Assembly: GCF_009905615.1 (NCBI RefSeq)
Contig: NZ_JAAAKW010000006.1
Coordinates: 248,001 to 312,000, forward strand
Origin: Pseudomonas sp. SLFW
Lineage (GTDB): Bacteria > Pseudomonadota > Gammaproteobacteria > Pseudomonadales > Pseudomonadaceae
Direction of reading: 5' to 3'
Length of the DNA: 64,000 bases
The notes under the pieces were generated by a model. It ran no database searches. It had not been told where the DNA came from and was given only the letters and a program-made list of their open reading frames with translations. Of this stretch, positions 56,721 through 64,000 are shown piece after piece. The number at the start of each line of letters is the position of its first letter. Position 1 is the stretch's first letter. The position numbers and the translations under genes are program-made.

Positions 56721-57455
56721 ATGATTTACACCCCCATCAGCTGTATGCCTCTCAAGCTCTTCGCCCCTTATTTACCGCAGTTGAACAAACAAGGAATAGG
56801 TGCCTTGGCCGCAAGCGATTTGCGGGTGAGTATCGATCCTTATCCAGAAATGGAGAGCGGTGACTTGATCGAACTGTTCTGGGGAGACTGTTATGTTGCG
56901 TCAACACTTTTATCTGAGTCCGACATCGGATACACAACAGTCCTACATATTCCTGAGAGTTTCCTACAAAGCGGGAAGGTTAAAACCTACTATCGCGTCA
57001 CGAAGATAGGCAGCGAATCGGTGCGATCACCAAGTTGCAAGGTGTGGGTCAAACTGGAGATTCCCGGCGGTCATTTGGTCAGTACCAACGGTGAAGAAAA
57101 TCAAGGCCTGGCACCCGTCATGTTTGACGAAGCGGTCATGCGTCACGGACTGAGCGCCGAACAATGGGTGAACGGCGTGCACATTTCAATCGAGTGCTAC
57201 CCACACATGGAGGTCTACGACGAAATCACCCTGCGTTGGGGTGATATCCGGATGGACCTTCCGGCACTGACCGAAGAACAAGTCGGGCAGGACATCGACG
57301 TTCATGTGCCTGCCACACTGATTCAGGAAGCCGGGGATGACTCACATCAGGAAGTCACTTACTGCGTCATTGACCGTGTCGGCAACAACTCACGATGGGC
57401 GCCTGTACGATCCATCCGGGTCAGCACCGGCGAGGCTCCAATGTCGAAGGGGTAA
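56721..57455 (+). CDS. two-repeat beta-rich protein of unknown function
   Basis: 244 residues, not recognised. It is made of two similar units: about 30-112 and 144-236. Both contain the pattern [VI]SI-x-x-YP-x-ME-x-x-D-x-I-x-L-x-WGD (YPEMESGDLIELFWGD; YPHMEVYDEITLRWGD), later DIG/DID with HIP/HVP, then Y(R/C)V and SP/AP-x-x-x-V. This looks like tandem immunoglobulin-like domains, as in larger Pseudomonas adhesin- or toxin-like proteins. No signal peptide or membrane segment. No strong ribosome site precedes the ATG (GTGAGAAC). The coding DNA is AT-richer than its neighbours, suggesting transfer or a remnant of a larger gene. Confidence 0.65.
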   Translation: MIYTPISCMPLKLFAPYLPQLNKQGIGALAASDLRVSIDPYPEMESGDLIELFWGDCYVASTLLSESDIGYTTVLHIPESFLQSGKVKTYYRVTKIGSESVRSPSCKVWVKLEIPGGHLVSTNGEENQGLAPVMFDEAVMRHGLSAEQWVNGVHISIECYPHMEVYDEITLRWGDIRMDLPALTEEQVGQDIDVHVPATLIQEAGDDSHQEVTYCVIDRVGNNSRWAPVRSIRVSTGEAPMSKG

Positions 57456-57477
57456 GACACGCTTGTCACTCAACGCT

Positions 57478-57507
57478 CCGTCGCGGTTTCGGCCCCTGCC
57501 GCGACGG
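57478..57507 (+). terminator. stem-loop after the two-repeat protein gene
   Basis: CCGTCGCGG (57478-57486) pairs perfectly with CCGCGACGG (57499-57507) around a 12-base loop, 22 bases after the stop. There is no T run, so termination would be weak or rely on other factors. Confidence 0.45.
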
Positions 57508-57790
57508 CCCTCCAGAATGGCGGCCCGACTGAAATGTGAGCCGGTCTGCAACTTCAGGCCTCTTGCGAAAAGTCCGACAGCTCGGAATAACCCTTCCTAC
57601 AAACCCCGCCCGGGACGCCCCGCTGCTCGCTGCTAGCCTCGTGGAAACCCTTTACGAGACGTTCGCCATGCACTGCAAACATATCGTCAAGTACTTCACG
57701 CTGCTTCTGGTCTTCAATTCCTGCCTCGTCTGGACCGACCCGCTGACGAGCAGCCCGCAGGCCCTCTTCGCCTTCTATGCTTATTCCTAA

Positions 57791-57830
57791 ATGCAAGTTT
57801 ATTTAATTTTTATACACGCTTAGGGTATAT
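57791..57830. promoter_or_regulatory. AT-rich tract upstream of the SfnB-like operon
   Basis: ATGCAAGTTTATTTAATTTT followed by TATACACGCTTAGGGTATAT lies about 130-170 bases before the first SfnB-like gene. TATAC or GGTATAT could be a -10 region. The composition resembles the tract before the cystine transporter, which hints at a shared sulfur-starvation regulator (inference). Confidence 0.35.
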
Positions 57831-57961
57831 GCACCGGACCACCGGACCATCGCTAGTTTTCCTGCCGCCCTTGCGGTCTTGAATCGAGGTTCCAATGGTC
57901 ACGTACACAATTACCCCAGTGCATAACGCCAGGGCATTGCGCGGAAGGATGGGTCGCCACC

Positions 57962-59203
57962 ATGACTGATCTGAACGCACTTTCTGTCCAGCATCCCCTG
58001 GACATCGCTCCCCCTCTGCTGCCTGCCAAGGTGCTGCGCAACGACGCCGAAGCGATCGCCGCCGCCCATGAACTCGCGGCATTCGTCCGCCCCACTGCTG
58101 CCCTTCGTGATCGCGAACGTCAGTTGCCGTGGGCTGAAATCGAGCAGTTCACCCGCCGTGGCCTCGGCAGCATTGCCGTGCCCCGTGCGTATGGCGGCCC
58201 GCAAGTGTCGTTCGCGACGGTGGCGCAGGTGTTTGCCATCCTGTCCGCCGCCGATCCCGCTGTGGGACAGATTCCGCAGAACCATTTCGGCATTCTCAAT
58301 TCTCTGGTCGGCAGCGCCACGGACGCACAGAAGAAAGTGCTGTTCGACAGCATTTTGAACGGCGCGCGCATCGGCAATGGCGGCCCGGAACGCGGGACCA
58401 AAAACACCCTCGACGTGAAAACGTGCCTGACCGCCGACGGTGATCAATTTTTGCTCAATGGTCGCAAGTTCTATTCGACCGGCGCGCTGTTCGCCCATTG
58501 GGTCGCGGTCAAAGCGATAAACGACGACGGCAAGCAGGTGCTGGTGTTCGTGCCCCGTGGCACGCCAGGCCTGCACATCATCGACGACTGGTCCGGCTTC
58601 GGACAGCGCACCACTGCCAGCGGCAGCGTGTTGCTGGACAACGTGCGAGTCAGCGGCGATCTGGTCATCGAAAACTGGAAGCTGGCCCTCGCGCCGAGCA
58701 TTCAGGGCGCGGTGTCTCAACTGATTCAAGCTGCCATCGACGCTGGCATCGCCCGAGAAGCCATCGACGAGAGCATCCGTTTCGTGCGTGAACGTTCGCG
58801 TCCGTGGATCGAGGCCAATGTAGAACGCGCCAGCGATGACCCGTATGTGATTGCCGACATCGGCAAACTGAAGCTGGAACTTCACGCCGCCGAAGCGCTG
58901 CTGAACAAGGCCGGTCGTGTGCTCGATGAAATTGCGGCGGCGCCCATCGACGCGCAATCCGCGGCCCGCGCCTCCATCGTGGTCGCCGAAGCCAAGGTGT
59001 TGACCACCGAAATCGCCCTTCAGGCCAGCGAGAAGCTGTTCGAACTTTCCGGCAGCCGCGCCACCCTGGCCGAATTCAACCTCGACCGGCACTGGCGTAA
59101 CGCCCGCGTGCACACCTTGCACGATCCCGTGCGCTGGAAAGTCCACGCCGTCGGCGCCTGGAACCTCAACGGCACCCTGCCTGCCCGCCATTCCTGGATC
59201 TGA
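57962..59203 (+). CDS. SfnB-type acyl-CoA dehydrogenase-like flavoprotein, first copy
   Basis: 413 residues with the acyl-CoA dehydrogenase fold but related to SfnB/DszC flavin monooxygenases that help release sulfur from organosulfur compounds. N-terminal helical domain about 20-130, then the beta domain with RKFYSTGALFAHW and DDWSGFGQRTTASGS, and a C-terminal helical domain ending in RHWRNARVHTLHDPVRWK. It would use reduced FMN from a separate reductase. The start of a probable operon with the next two genes and, further on, metQNI. Confidence 0.88.
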   Translation: MTDLNALSVQHPLDIAPPLLPAKVLRNDAEAIAAAHELAAFVRPTAALRDRERQLPWAEIEQFTRRGLGSIAVPRAYGGPQVSFATVAQVFAILSAADPAVGQIPQNHFGILNSLVGSATDAQKKVLFDSILNGARIGNGGPERGTKNTLDVKTCLTADGDQFLLNGRKFYSTGALFAHWVAVKAINDDGKQVLVFVPRGTPGLHIIDDWSGFGQRTTASGSVLLDNVRVSGDLVIENWKLALAPSIQGAVSQLIQAAIDAGIAREAIDESIRFVRERSRPWIEANVERASDDPYVIADIGKLKLELHAAEALLNKAGRVLDEIAAAPIDAQSAARASIVVAEAKVLTTEIALQASEKLFELSGSRATLAEFNLDRHWRNARVHTLHDPVRWKVHAVGAWNLNGTLPARHSWI

Positions 59204-59226
59204 ACCAGACAACTGGAAGCATACAT

Positions 59227-60441
59227 ATGAGTCTTCAATCCTTGCCGCATGATACGCAGGCGGTGACCGCGATCATCAAAGATGACGCCCAGGCACTGGC
59301 AGTCGCCCATTCGCTGGCTGAACGTTTTAAACAAGAGAGTGCTGTACGCGACCGCGAACGCCGCCTGCCCCACGCGGAACTCGAACAGTTCTCCCGCTCG
59401 GGCCTGTGGGGCATCAGCGTACCCAAAGCCTTCGGTGGCGCGGGCGTTTCGTACGTCACGCTGGCTGAAGTCATTCGCATCATCTCGACGGCCGACGGCT
59501 CGCTGGGCCAGATTCCGCAAAACCATTTTTACGCCCTCGAAGTGCTGCGCGTGAACGGCAGCCCTGAGCAGCAAAAGCGGCTGTATGCCGAAGTGCTCGC
59601 TGGTCAGCGCTTTGGCAATGCGCTGGCGGAACTCGGCACCCGTATCGCCCATGACCGGACCACGCGTCTGAGCCGCGACGGCAAAGGTTGGCGCATCAAC
59701 GGCCGAAAGTTCTACTCCACCGGCGCGATTTACGCCCAGCGCATTCCAACGTCGGTGATCGATGACGAGGGCATTCAGCAGCTCGCATTCGTTCCCGCCG
59801 ACACTGAGGGGCTGACCGTCATCGACGACTGGAGCGGCTTTGGTCAGCGCACCACGGGCAGCGGCTCGGTGGTGTTCGACAACGTTTACGTCAGCGATGA
59901 AGACGTGGTGCCGTTCCAGACCGCCTTCGAACGCCCGACCACTGTCGGCCCGCTGGCGCAGATTCTTCACGCCGCCATCGACACGGGGATCGCTCGCGCA
60001 GCCTATGAAGACGCCTTGCATTTCGTGCGGACCCGCACCCGTCCGTGGATCGATTCCGGCATTGAAAAAGCCGTGGATGACCCATTGACGCTGCACAGCT
60101 TCGGCAAGCTCGGCATTCGCCTGCACGCCGCTGAAGCCTTGCTCGAACGCTCCGGTGAATTTCTGGATCGCGCCCGGGCCGACAGCAGCGCGCAGAACGT
60201 CGCGCAAGCTTCGATTGCCGTGGCCGAAGCCCGCGCCATCAGCACCGAGATTTCGCTTGCTGCTGGCAGCACGTTGTTCGAACTGGCCGGTTCTCAATCG
60301 ACGCTGGCCGAGCATGGCCTCGATCGTCACTGGCGCAACGCACGGGTTCACACGCTGCATGACCCGGTGCGCTGGAAGTACCACGCCATCGGCAACTTTT
60401 ACCTGAACGACGTCAACCCGCCGCGCCGGGGGACGATCTGA
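59227..60441 (+). CDS. SfnB-type acyl-CoA dehydrogenase-like flavoprotein, second copy
   Basis: 404 residues, a clear paralogue of the preceding protein: the same motifs KFYSTGAIYAQRI, DDWSGFGQRTTGSGS and RHWRNARVHTLHDPVRWK. It begins 24 bases after the first copy and its stop overlaps the next start (TGATG). The two differ enough, especially in the first 130 residues, to suggest different substrates or a hetero-oligomer. Confidence 0.88.
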   Translation: MSLQSLPHDTQAVTAIIKDDAQALAVAHSLAERFKQESAVRDRERRLPHAELEQFSRSGLWGISVPKAFGGAGVSYVTLAEVIRIISTADGSLGQIPQNHFYALEVLRVNGSPEQQKRLYAEVLAGQRFGNALAELGTRIAHDRTTRLSRDGKGWRINGRKFYSTGAIYAQRIPTSVIDDEGIQQLAFVPADTEGLTVIDDWSGFGQRTTGSGSVVFDNVYVSDEDVVPFQTAFERPTTVGPLAQILHAAIDTGIARAAYEDALHFVRTRTRPWIDSGIEKAVDDPLTLHSFGKLGIRLHAAEALLERSGEFLDRARADSSAQNVAQASIAVAEARAISTEISLAAGSTLFELAGSQSTLAEHGLDRHWRNARVHTLHDPVRWKYHAIGNFYLNDVNPPRRGTI

Positions 60442-61826
60442 TGAGCAAGAAAAAGATCCTGCTCAACGCGTTCAACATGAACTGCATCGGGCACATCAAC
60501 CACGGTTTCTGGACGCACCCACGGGACACGTCGACCCAATACAAGACCATCGAGTACTGGACGAATCTGGCGCAGTTGCTGGAACGCGGGCTGTTCGACG
60601 GGCTGTTTATCGCCGACATCGTCGGTGTGTACGACGTGTACCAGAAGTCCATTGATGTCCCGCTGAAAGAATCGATTCAACTGCCAGTCAACGACCCGCT
60701 GCTGCTGGTGTCGGCCATGGCAGCGGTGACGAAAAACCTCGGTTTCGGCCTGACCGCCAACCTGACGTACGAAGCGCCGTATCTCTTCGCGCGTCGCATG
60801 TCCACGCTCGACCACCTGACCCGAGGCCGCGTCGGCTGGAACATCGTCACCGGTTATCTGGACAGCGCGGCCAAGGCCATGGGCCTGAGCGAGCAGATCG
60901 AACACGACCGCCGTTATGACCAGGCCGACGAATACATGGAGGTGTTGTACAAGCTCTGGGAAGGCAGTTGGGAGGACGACGCGGTCATCGAAGACCGTGA
61001 AGCGCGGGTCTACGCGCAGCCGGAAAAAGTCCACTACGTACGGCATCACGGCGAGTTTTATCAGGTCGAGGGTTACCACCTTTGCGAGCCGTCACCACAG
61101 CGCACGCCGGTACTGTTTCAGGCAGGCAGCTCGGATCGCGGCCTGCAGTTTGCGGGCAGCAACGCCGAGTGCGTATTCATCAGCGGCCAGAACAAACCGA
61201 CGACTCGCGAGCAGGTGGATAAAGTGCGCGCCAGCGCCGTGGCGGCCGGTCGCAACCCGGACGACATCAAGATTTTCATGGGCCTGAACGTCATCGTCGG
61301 TGCGACGGAAGAGGCTGCCCGCGCCAAGCATGCCGAATACCTCAAGTACGCCAGCCCGGAAGCGGGGCTCGCGCATTTCTCGGCCTCGACCGGCATTGAT
61401 TTCGCCGATTACGAACTGGATGAGCCGATCCAGCACGTGAAGAGCAACGCGATTCAATCGGCGACCAAAATTCTCAAGAACAATGATTGGACCCGGCAAA
61501 AACTGCTGGATCAGCACGCGCTGGGCGGGCGTTACATCAACGTTATCGGTTCGCCCGAGCAGGTGGCGGACGAGCTGGAATCCTGGATCGCCGAGACCGG
61601 CCTCGACGGCTTCAACCTGACGCGCATCGTCACCCCGGAGAGCTATGAGGACTTCATCGATCTGGTGATTCCCGAGCTGCAACGGCGCGGTTCGTACAAG
61701 ACCGCTTACGAGCACGGGACCCTGCGCGAAAAGCTGTTTGCCGACGGGGATGCGCGGTTGCCTGAGAGGCATGCGGGGGCGGGATACAGAGCAGCAAACA
61801 CGCTCGATAAGGCGACACCGACTTAA
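60441..61826 (+). CDS. NtaA/SnaA/DszA-family FMN-dependent monooxygenase
   Basis: 461-residue class C flavin monooxygenase (luciferase-like barrel). The N-terminus (KKILLNAFNMNCIGHINHGFW), the flavin-region motif LDHLTRGRVGWNIVTGYLDSAAKAMGL and LFQAGSSDRGLQFA are typical. Members oxidise sulfones, sulfonates or aminopolycarboxylates. Coupled to the SfnB-like gene by overlap, so most likely desulfurises an organic sulfur compound together with it; the substrate is unknown. Confidence 0.88.
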   Translation: MSKKKILLNAFNMNCIGHINHGFWTHPRDTSTQYKTIEYWTNLAQLLERGLFDGLFIADIVGVYDVYQKSIDVPLKESIQLPVNDPLLLVSAMAAVTKNLGFGLTANLTYEAPYLFARRMSTLDHLTRGRVGWNIVTGYLDSAAKAMGLSEQIEHDRRYDQADEYMEVLYKLWEGSWEDDAVIEDREARVYAQPEKVHYVRHHGEFYQVEGYHLCEPSPQRTPVLFQAGSSDRGLQFAGSNAECVFISGQNKPTTREQVDKVRASAVAAGRNPDDIKIFMGLNVIVGATEEAARAKHAEYLKYASPEAGLAHFSASTGIDFADYELDEPIQHVKSNAIQSATKILKNNDWTRQKLLDQHALGGRYINVIGSPEQVADELESWIAETGLDGFNLTRIVTPESYEDFIDLVIPELQRRGSYKTAYEHGTLREKLFADGDARLPERHAGAGYRAANTLDKATPT

Positions 61827-61844
61827 CGACGAACGATGCCCCAA

Positions 61845-61931
61845 CTGTGGGAGCGAATTCATTCTGGGCGGTACAGCCGATGGAGATTCGTCGCTTGAAC
61901 ACCCGCATCGCGAATGAATTCGCTCCTACAG
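61845..61931. repeat. REP doublet, class C, left unit truncated
   Basis: The left unit 61845-61864 stops at CATTC and lacks the GCGAA end; the right unit 61907-61931 is complete. It interrupts the sulfur gene cluster between the monooxygenase and metQ genes. Confidence 0.85.
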
Positions 61932-61993
61932 GAGGCCTGCGTCAATCCAAATAATTCACACCAGACCACTGACACCGAACCGGACACAACACC

Positions 61994-62788
61994 ATGACAA
62001 AAACCCTGCTCACCCTGGCCCTTTCCCTCGGGCTGTTCACCGGCTTCACTCAAGCGGCCGACGAGCCGCTTAAAGTCGGCACCACCGCCGCGTTCGCCAT
62101 TCCTTTGGAAACGGCTGTCGCCGAAGCCGAGAAGGAAGGCCTGAAAGTCGAGCTGGTGGAATTCACCGACTGGATCGCGCCGAACGTCAGCCTCAATGCG
62201 GGCGACATCGACGTGAATTACTTCCAGCACATCCCGTTCCTGGAAAATGCCAAAGCCGCGTCGGGCTTCGACCTGGTGCCGTACGCACCGGGGATCATCA
62301 ACAACGTCGGCCTGTACTCGAAGAAATACAAAAGCTTCGATGAACTGCCGACTGGCGCCAGCGTGGCGATCGCCAACGACCCGATCAACGGCGGACGCGG
62401 CCTGCAACTGCTGGCCAAGGCCGGTCTGCTGACCCTCAAGCCAGGCGTGGGCTACAAGGCCACTGAAGACGACATCCTCACCAACCCGAAGAAGATCAAG
62501 CTGATCCAGGTCGAAGCCGTGCAACTGGTCCGCGCCTATGACGACGCCGATCTGGTGCAGGGCTACCCGGCCTACATTCGTTCGGCAAAGAGCTTCGATG
62601 CCACCTCGGCGATTCTGTTCGACGGCCTCGATCACCCGGAATACGTGATTCAGTTTGTGATCAAGCCGGACCACAAGGACGACCCGCGTCTGGCCAAGTT
62701 CATCGACATTTATCAACACTCCCCTGTCGTCCGCGCCGCGCTGGATAAAGCCAACGGCACGCTCTATCAACCTGGCTGGAAGAACTGA
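61994..62788 (+). CDS. metQ: MetQ/NlpA-family substrate-binding protein, second system
   Basis: 264 residues with a signal peptide ending TQAA (about 1-21) and no lipobox. The ligand motif is the canonical [13 protein letters not shown], unlike the divergent motif in the first MetQ (11309). Later motifs [13 protein letters not shown] and [13 protein letters not shown] are family-typical. Placement after the organosulfur monooxygenases suggests import of methionine, its oxidised forms or another sulfur compound. Confidence 0.92.
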   Translation: MTKTLLTLALSLGLFTGFTQAADEPLKVGTTAAFAIPLETAVAEAEKEGLKVELVEFTDWIAPNVSLNAGDIDVNYFQHIPFLENAKAASGFDLVPYAPGIINNVGLYSKKYKSFDELPTGASVAIANDPINGGRGLQLLAKAGLLTLKPGVGYKATEDDILTNPKKIKLIQVEAVQLVRAYDDADLVQGYPAYIRSAKSFDATSAILFDGLDHPEYVIQFVIKPDHKDDPRLAKFIDIYQHSPVVRAALDKANGTLYQPGWKN

Positions 62789-62790
62789 CC

Positions 62791-63918
62791 ATGAGCGCCA
62801 CTGTGCAACGCTCCCTGCCACTGGAAGAGCTCACGCCGCATTCCGCCGCACAGGCGCGTCTGCACCCGGAAAAAGCCAACGCCCACGTGCGCTTCAGCCA
62901 GTTGGGCAAGGTGTATGAAGGGCAGCAGGGGCCGGTCGCGGCCCTGCAAGGCATCGACCTGGATATCCAGCGCGGCGAGGTGTTCGGCATCATCGGGCGC
63001 AGCGGCGCGGGCAAGTCGTCGCTGATCCGCACCATCAACCGGCTGGAACAGCCGAGCAGTGGTCGGGTGTTGATCGATCAGATCGACATTGCGGCCTTCA
63101 ACGAAGACAAGCTGGTGGAACTGCGCCGACGGATCGGCATGATCTTTCAGCACTTCAACCTGATGTCGGCCAAGACCGTCTGGAAGAACGTCGAGCTGCC
63201 GCTGAAAGTGGCGGGCGTTCCCAAAGAGCAGCGTCAGCGCAAGGTCGCCGAATTGCTGGAACTGGTAGGCCTGCAAGACAAGCACAACGCCTATCCGGCG
63301 CAGTTATCCGGCGGCCAGAAACAGCGCGTCGGGATCGCCCGCGCGCTGGTTCATGACCCGGAAATTCTGCTGTGCGACGAAGCCACCTCGGCGCTCGATC
63401 CGGAAACCACGCAATCGATCCTCGGCCTGTTGCGCGAGATCAATCAGCGGCTAGGGCTGACGATCATTCTCATCACCCACGAAATGGCCGTGATCCGGGA
63501 AATCTGCGACCGCGTCGTGGTCCTGGAAAAAGGCCAGATCGTCGAGCAAGGCCCGGTGTGGCAGGTGTTCGGCGATCCACAACACGAGGTGAGCAAAACC
63601 CTGCTGGCGCCGCTGCAACATGCGCTGCCCGACGATCTACAGGCCCGTCTGCAGCCTCAGCCGGCAGACGAAAATGCCAGTGTGGTGCTGGATCTGCAAT
63701 TCACCGGCAGCCACGGCAGCGAACCGGACTTGTCGTCGCTGTTCAGTGCGTTTGGCGGTCGCGTCAGCCTGTTGCACGGCGGCGTCGAGCGCATTCAGGG
63801 ACGTGCGCTGGGGCATTTGCTGCTCGCCATCAGCCACTCGCCGTTGTCTGTCGAAGAACTGCTCATCCGCGCCCGCAAACAGGCGCAACACGCAAAGGTA
63901 CTGGGTTATGTGGTTTGA
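62791..63918 (+). CDS. metN: MetN-family ABC transporter ATP-binding protein, second system
   Basis: 375 residues. A ~30-residue N-terminal extension precedes the usual start. Walker [10 protein letters not shown], signature LSGGQKQR, Walker [14 protein letters not shown] and the C-terminal NIL domain (about 290-375) are present. It begins two bases after metQ and its stop is inside the metI start region. Confidence 0.93.
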   Translation: MSATVQRSLPLEELTPHSAAQARLHPEKANAHVRFSQLGKVYEGQQGPVAALQGIDLDIQRGEVFGIIGRSGAGKSSLIRTINRLEQPSSGRVLIDQIDIAAFNEDKLVELRRRIGMIFQHFNLMSAKTVWKNVELPLKVAGVPKEQRQRKVAELLELVGLQDKHNAYPAQLSGGQKQRVGIARALVHDPEILLCDEATSALDPETTQSILGLLREINQRLGLTIILITHEMAVIREICDRVVVLEKGQIVEQGPVWQVFGDPQHEVSKTLLAPLQHALPDDLQARLQPQPADENASVVLDLQFTGSHGSEPDLSSLFSAFGGRVSLLHGGVERIQGRALGHLLLAISHSPLSVEELLIRARKQAQHAKVLGYVV

Positions 63919-64000
63919 ACGCTTGTGGCAAGGCACGCTCGACACGTTTCTCATGGTCGGCGTCTCTTCACTGATTGCGCTGCTGCTGGGTGTTCCGCTG
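63908..64000 (+). CDS. metI: MetI-family permease, second system (cut by window end)
   Basis: The ATG at 63908 overlaps the metN stop and opens [18 protein letters not shown], a MetI N-terminus leading into the first membrane segment. Only 31 codons are in the window. The order here is metQ-metN-metI, unlike the metN-metI-metQ of the first system. Confidence 0.88.
   Translation, partial: MWFERLWQGTLDTFLMVGVSSLIALLLGVPL

Larger units (their letters stand above)
57456..57961. other. 506-base gap before the SfnB-like genes
   Basis: It contains a GC-rich stem-loop just after the preceding gene (57478-57507), a doubtful 40-codon frame from 57668 (MHCKHIVKYFTLLLVFNS, hydrophobic start), and an AT-rich tract at 57791-57830 that probably belongs to the promoter of the sulfur genes downstream. 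No other feature is seen. Confidence 0.5.

Noticed and set aside
57668..57790. 40-codon frame with a hydrophobic start before the SfnB-like genes
   Set aside because: No ribosome-binding site worth naming and no context; too short to support without conservation data.

Overview
This 64 kb window is chromosomal DNA of a Pseudomonas, most likely from the P. syringae/P. fluorescens lineage. The evidence is about 60% G+C, the gene orders ftsY-ftsE-ftsX-rpoH, coaD-ferredoxin and glnA-...-ntrB-ntrC, Pseudomonas-type REP repeats with a REP-associated tyrosine transposase, and enzymes close to well-studied Pseudomonas proteins such as phosphorylcholine phosphatase. I see no rRNA or tRNA genes, CRISPR arrays, prophage or intact insertion sequence. 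The genus call rests on recognised protein sequences and gene order, not on a database search.

Layout. 1-8.2 kb: cell-division/secretion genes (ftsY, ftsE, ftsX, start of rpoH) divergent from an M16 peptidase pair, rsmD and a YheT-like hydrolase. 8.3-13.9 kb: an AzlCD exporter, a methionine-type ABC importer (metNIQ), sulfurtransferase sseA and a TetR regulator. 14.0-19.7 kb: a compact accessory island for an amino-deoxysugar. It holds a FdtA/QdtA-type ketoisomerase, a DegT aminotransferase, a phytanoyl-CoA dioxygenase-like protein, an ankyrin-containing sugar N-formyltransferase and a GT61-type glycosyltransferase. Together these predict a dTDP-3-formamido-3,6-dideoxyhexose and its transfer to a surface glycan. 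The island lies between the TetR gene and an aldehyde dehydrogenase gene that are probably neighbours in relatives. 19.8-31.6 kb: aldehyde dehydrogenase, coaD, ferredoxin, gamma-glutamyltransferase, mutM, an HDOD protein, rlmI, a RAYT with its own REP sequences, ilvD and pchP.

31.9-49.1 kb: folA, a DUF2868 membrane protein/DUF3482 GTPase pair, an orphan PhnZ-like HD oxygenase, a YkgJ-type cysteine-cluster protein, typA, thiI, then the nitrogen-control block: glnA with a sigma-54/NtrC promoter, a lipoprotein chorismate mutase, two DUF4124 proteins, and ntrBC with what looks like a second sigma-54/NtrC promoter. An aldo/keto reductase and a divergent LysR gene follow.

49.2-64 kb: choline transporter betT with a BetI-like operator, then a sulfur region: serine acetyltransferase, D-cysteine desulfhydrase, a cystine-type ABC importer, two SfnB-like flavoproteins, an FMN monooxygenase and a second methionine-type ABC importer cut by the window end. 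A two-repeat protein of unknown function in an AT-richer patch interrupts this block. REP doublets of three sequence classes sit in many intergenic gaps, mostly downstream of genes.
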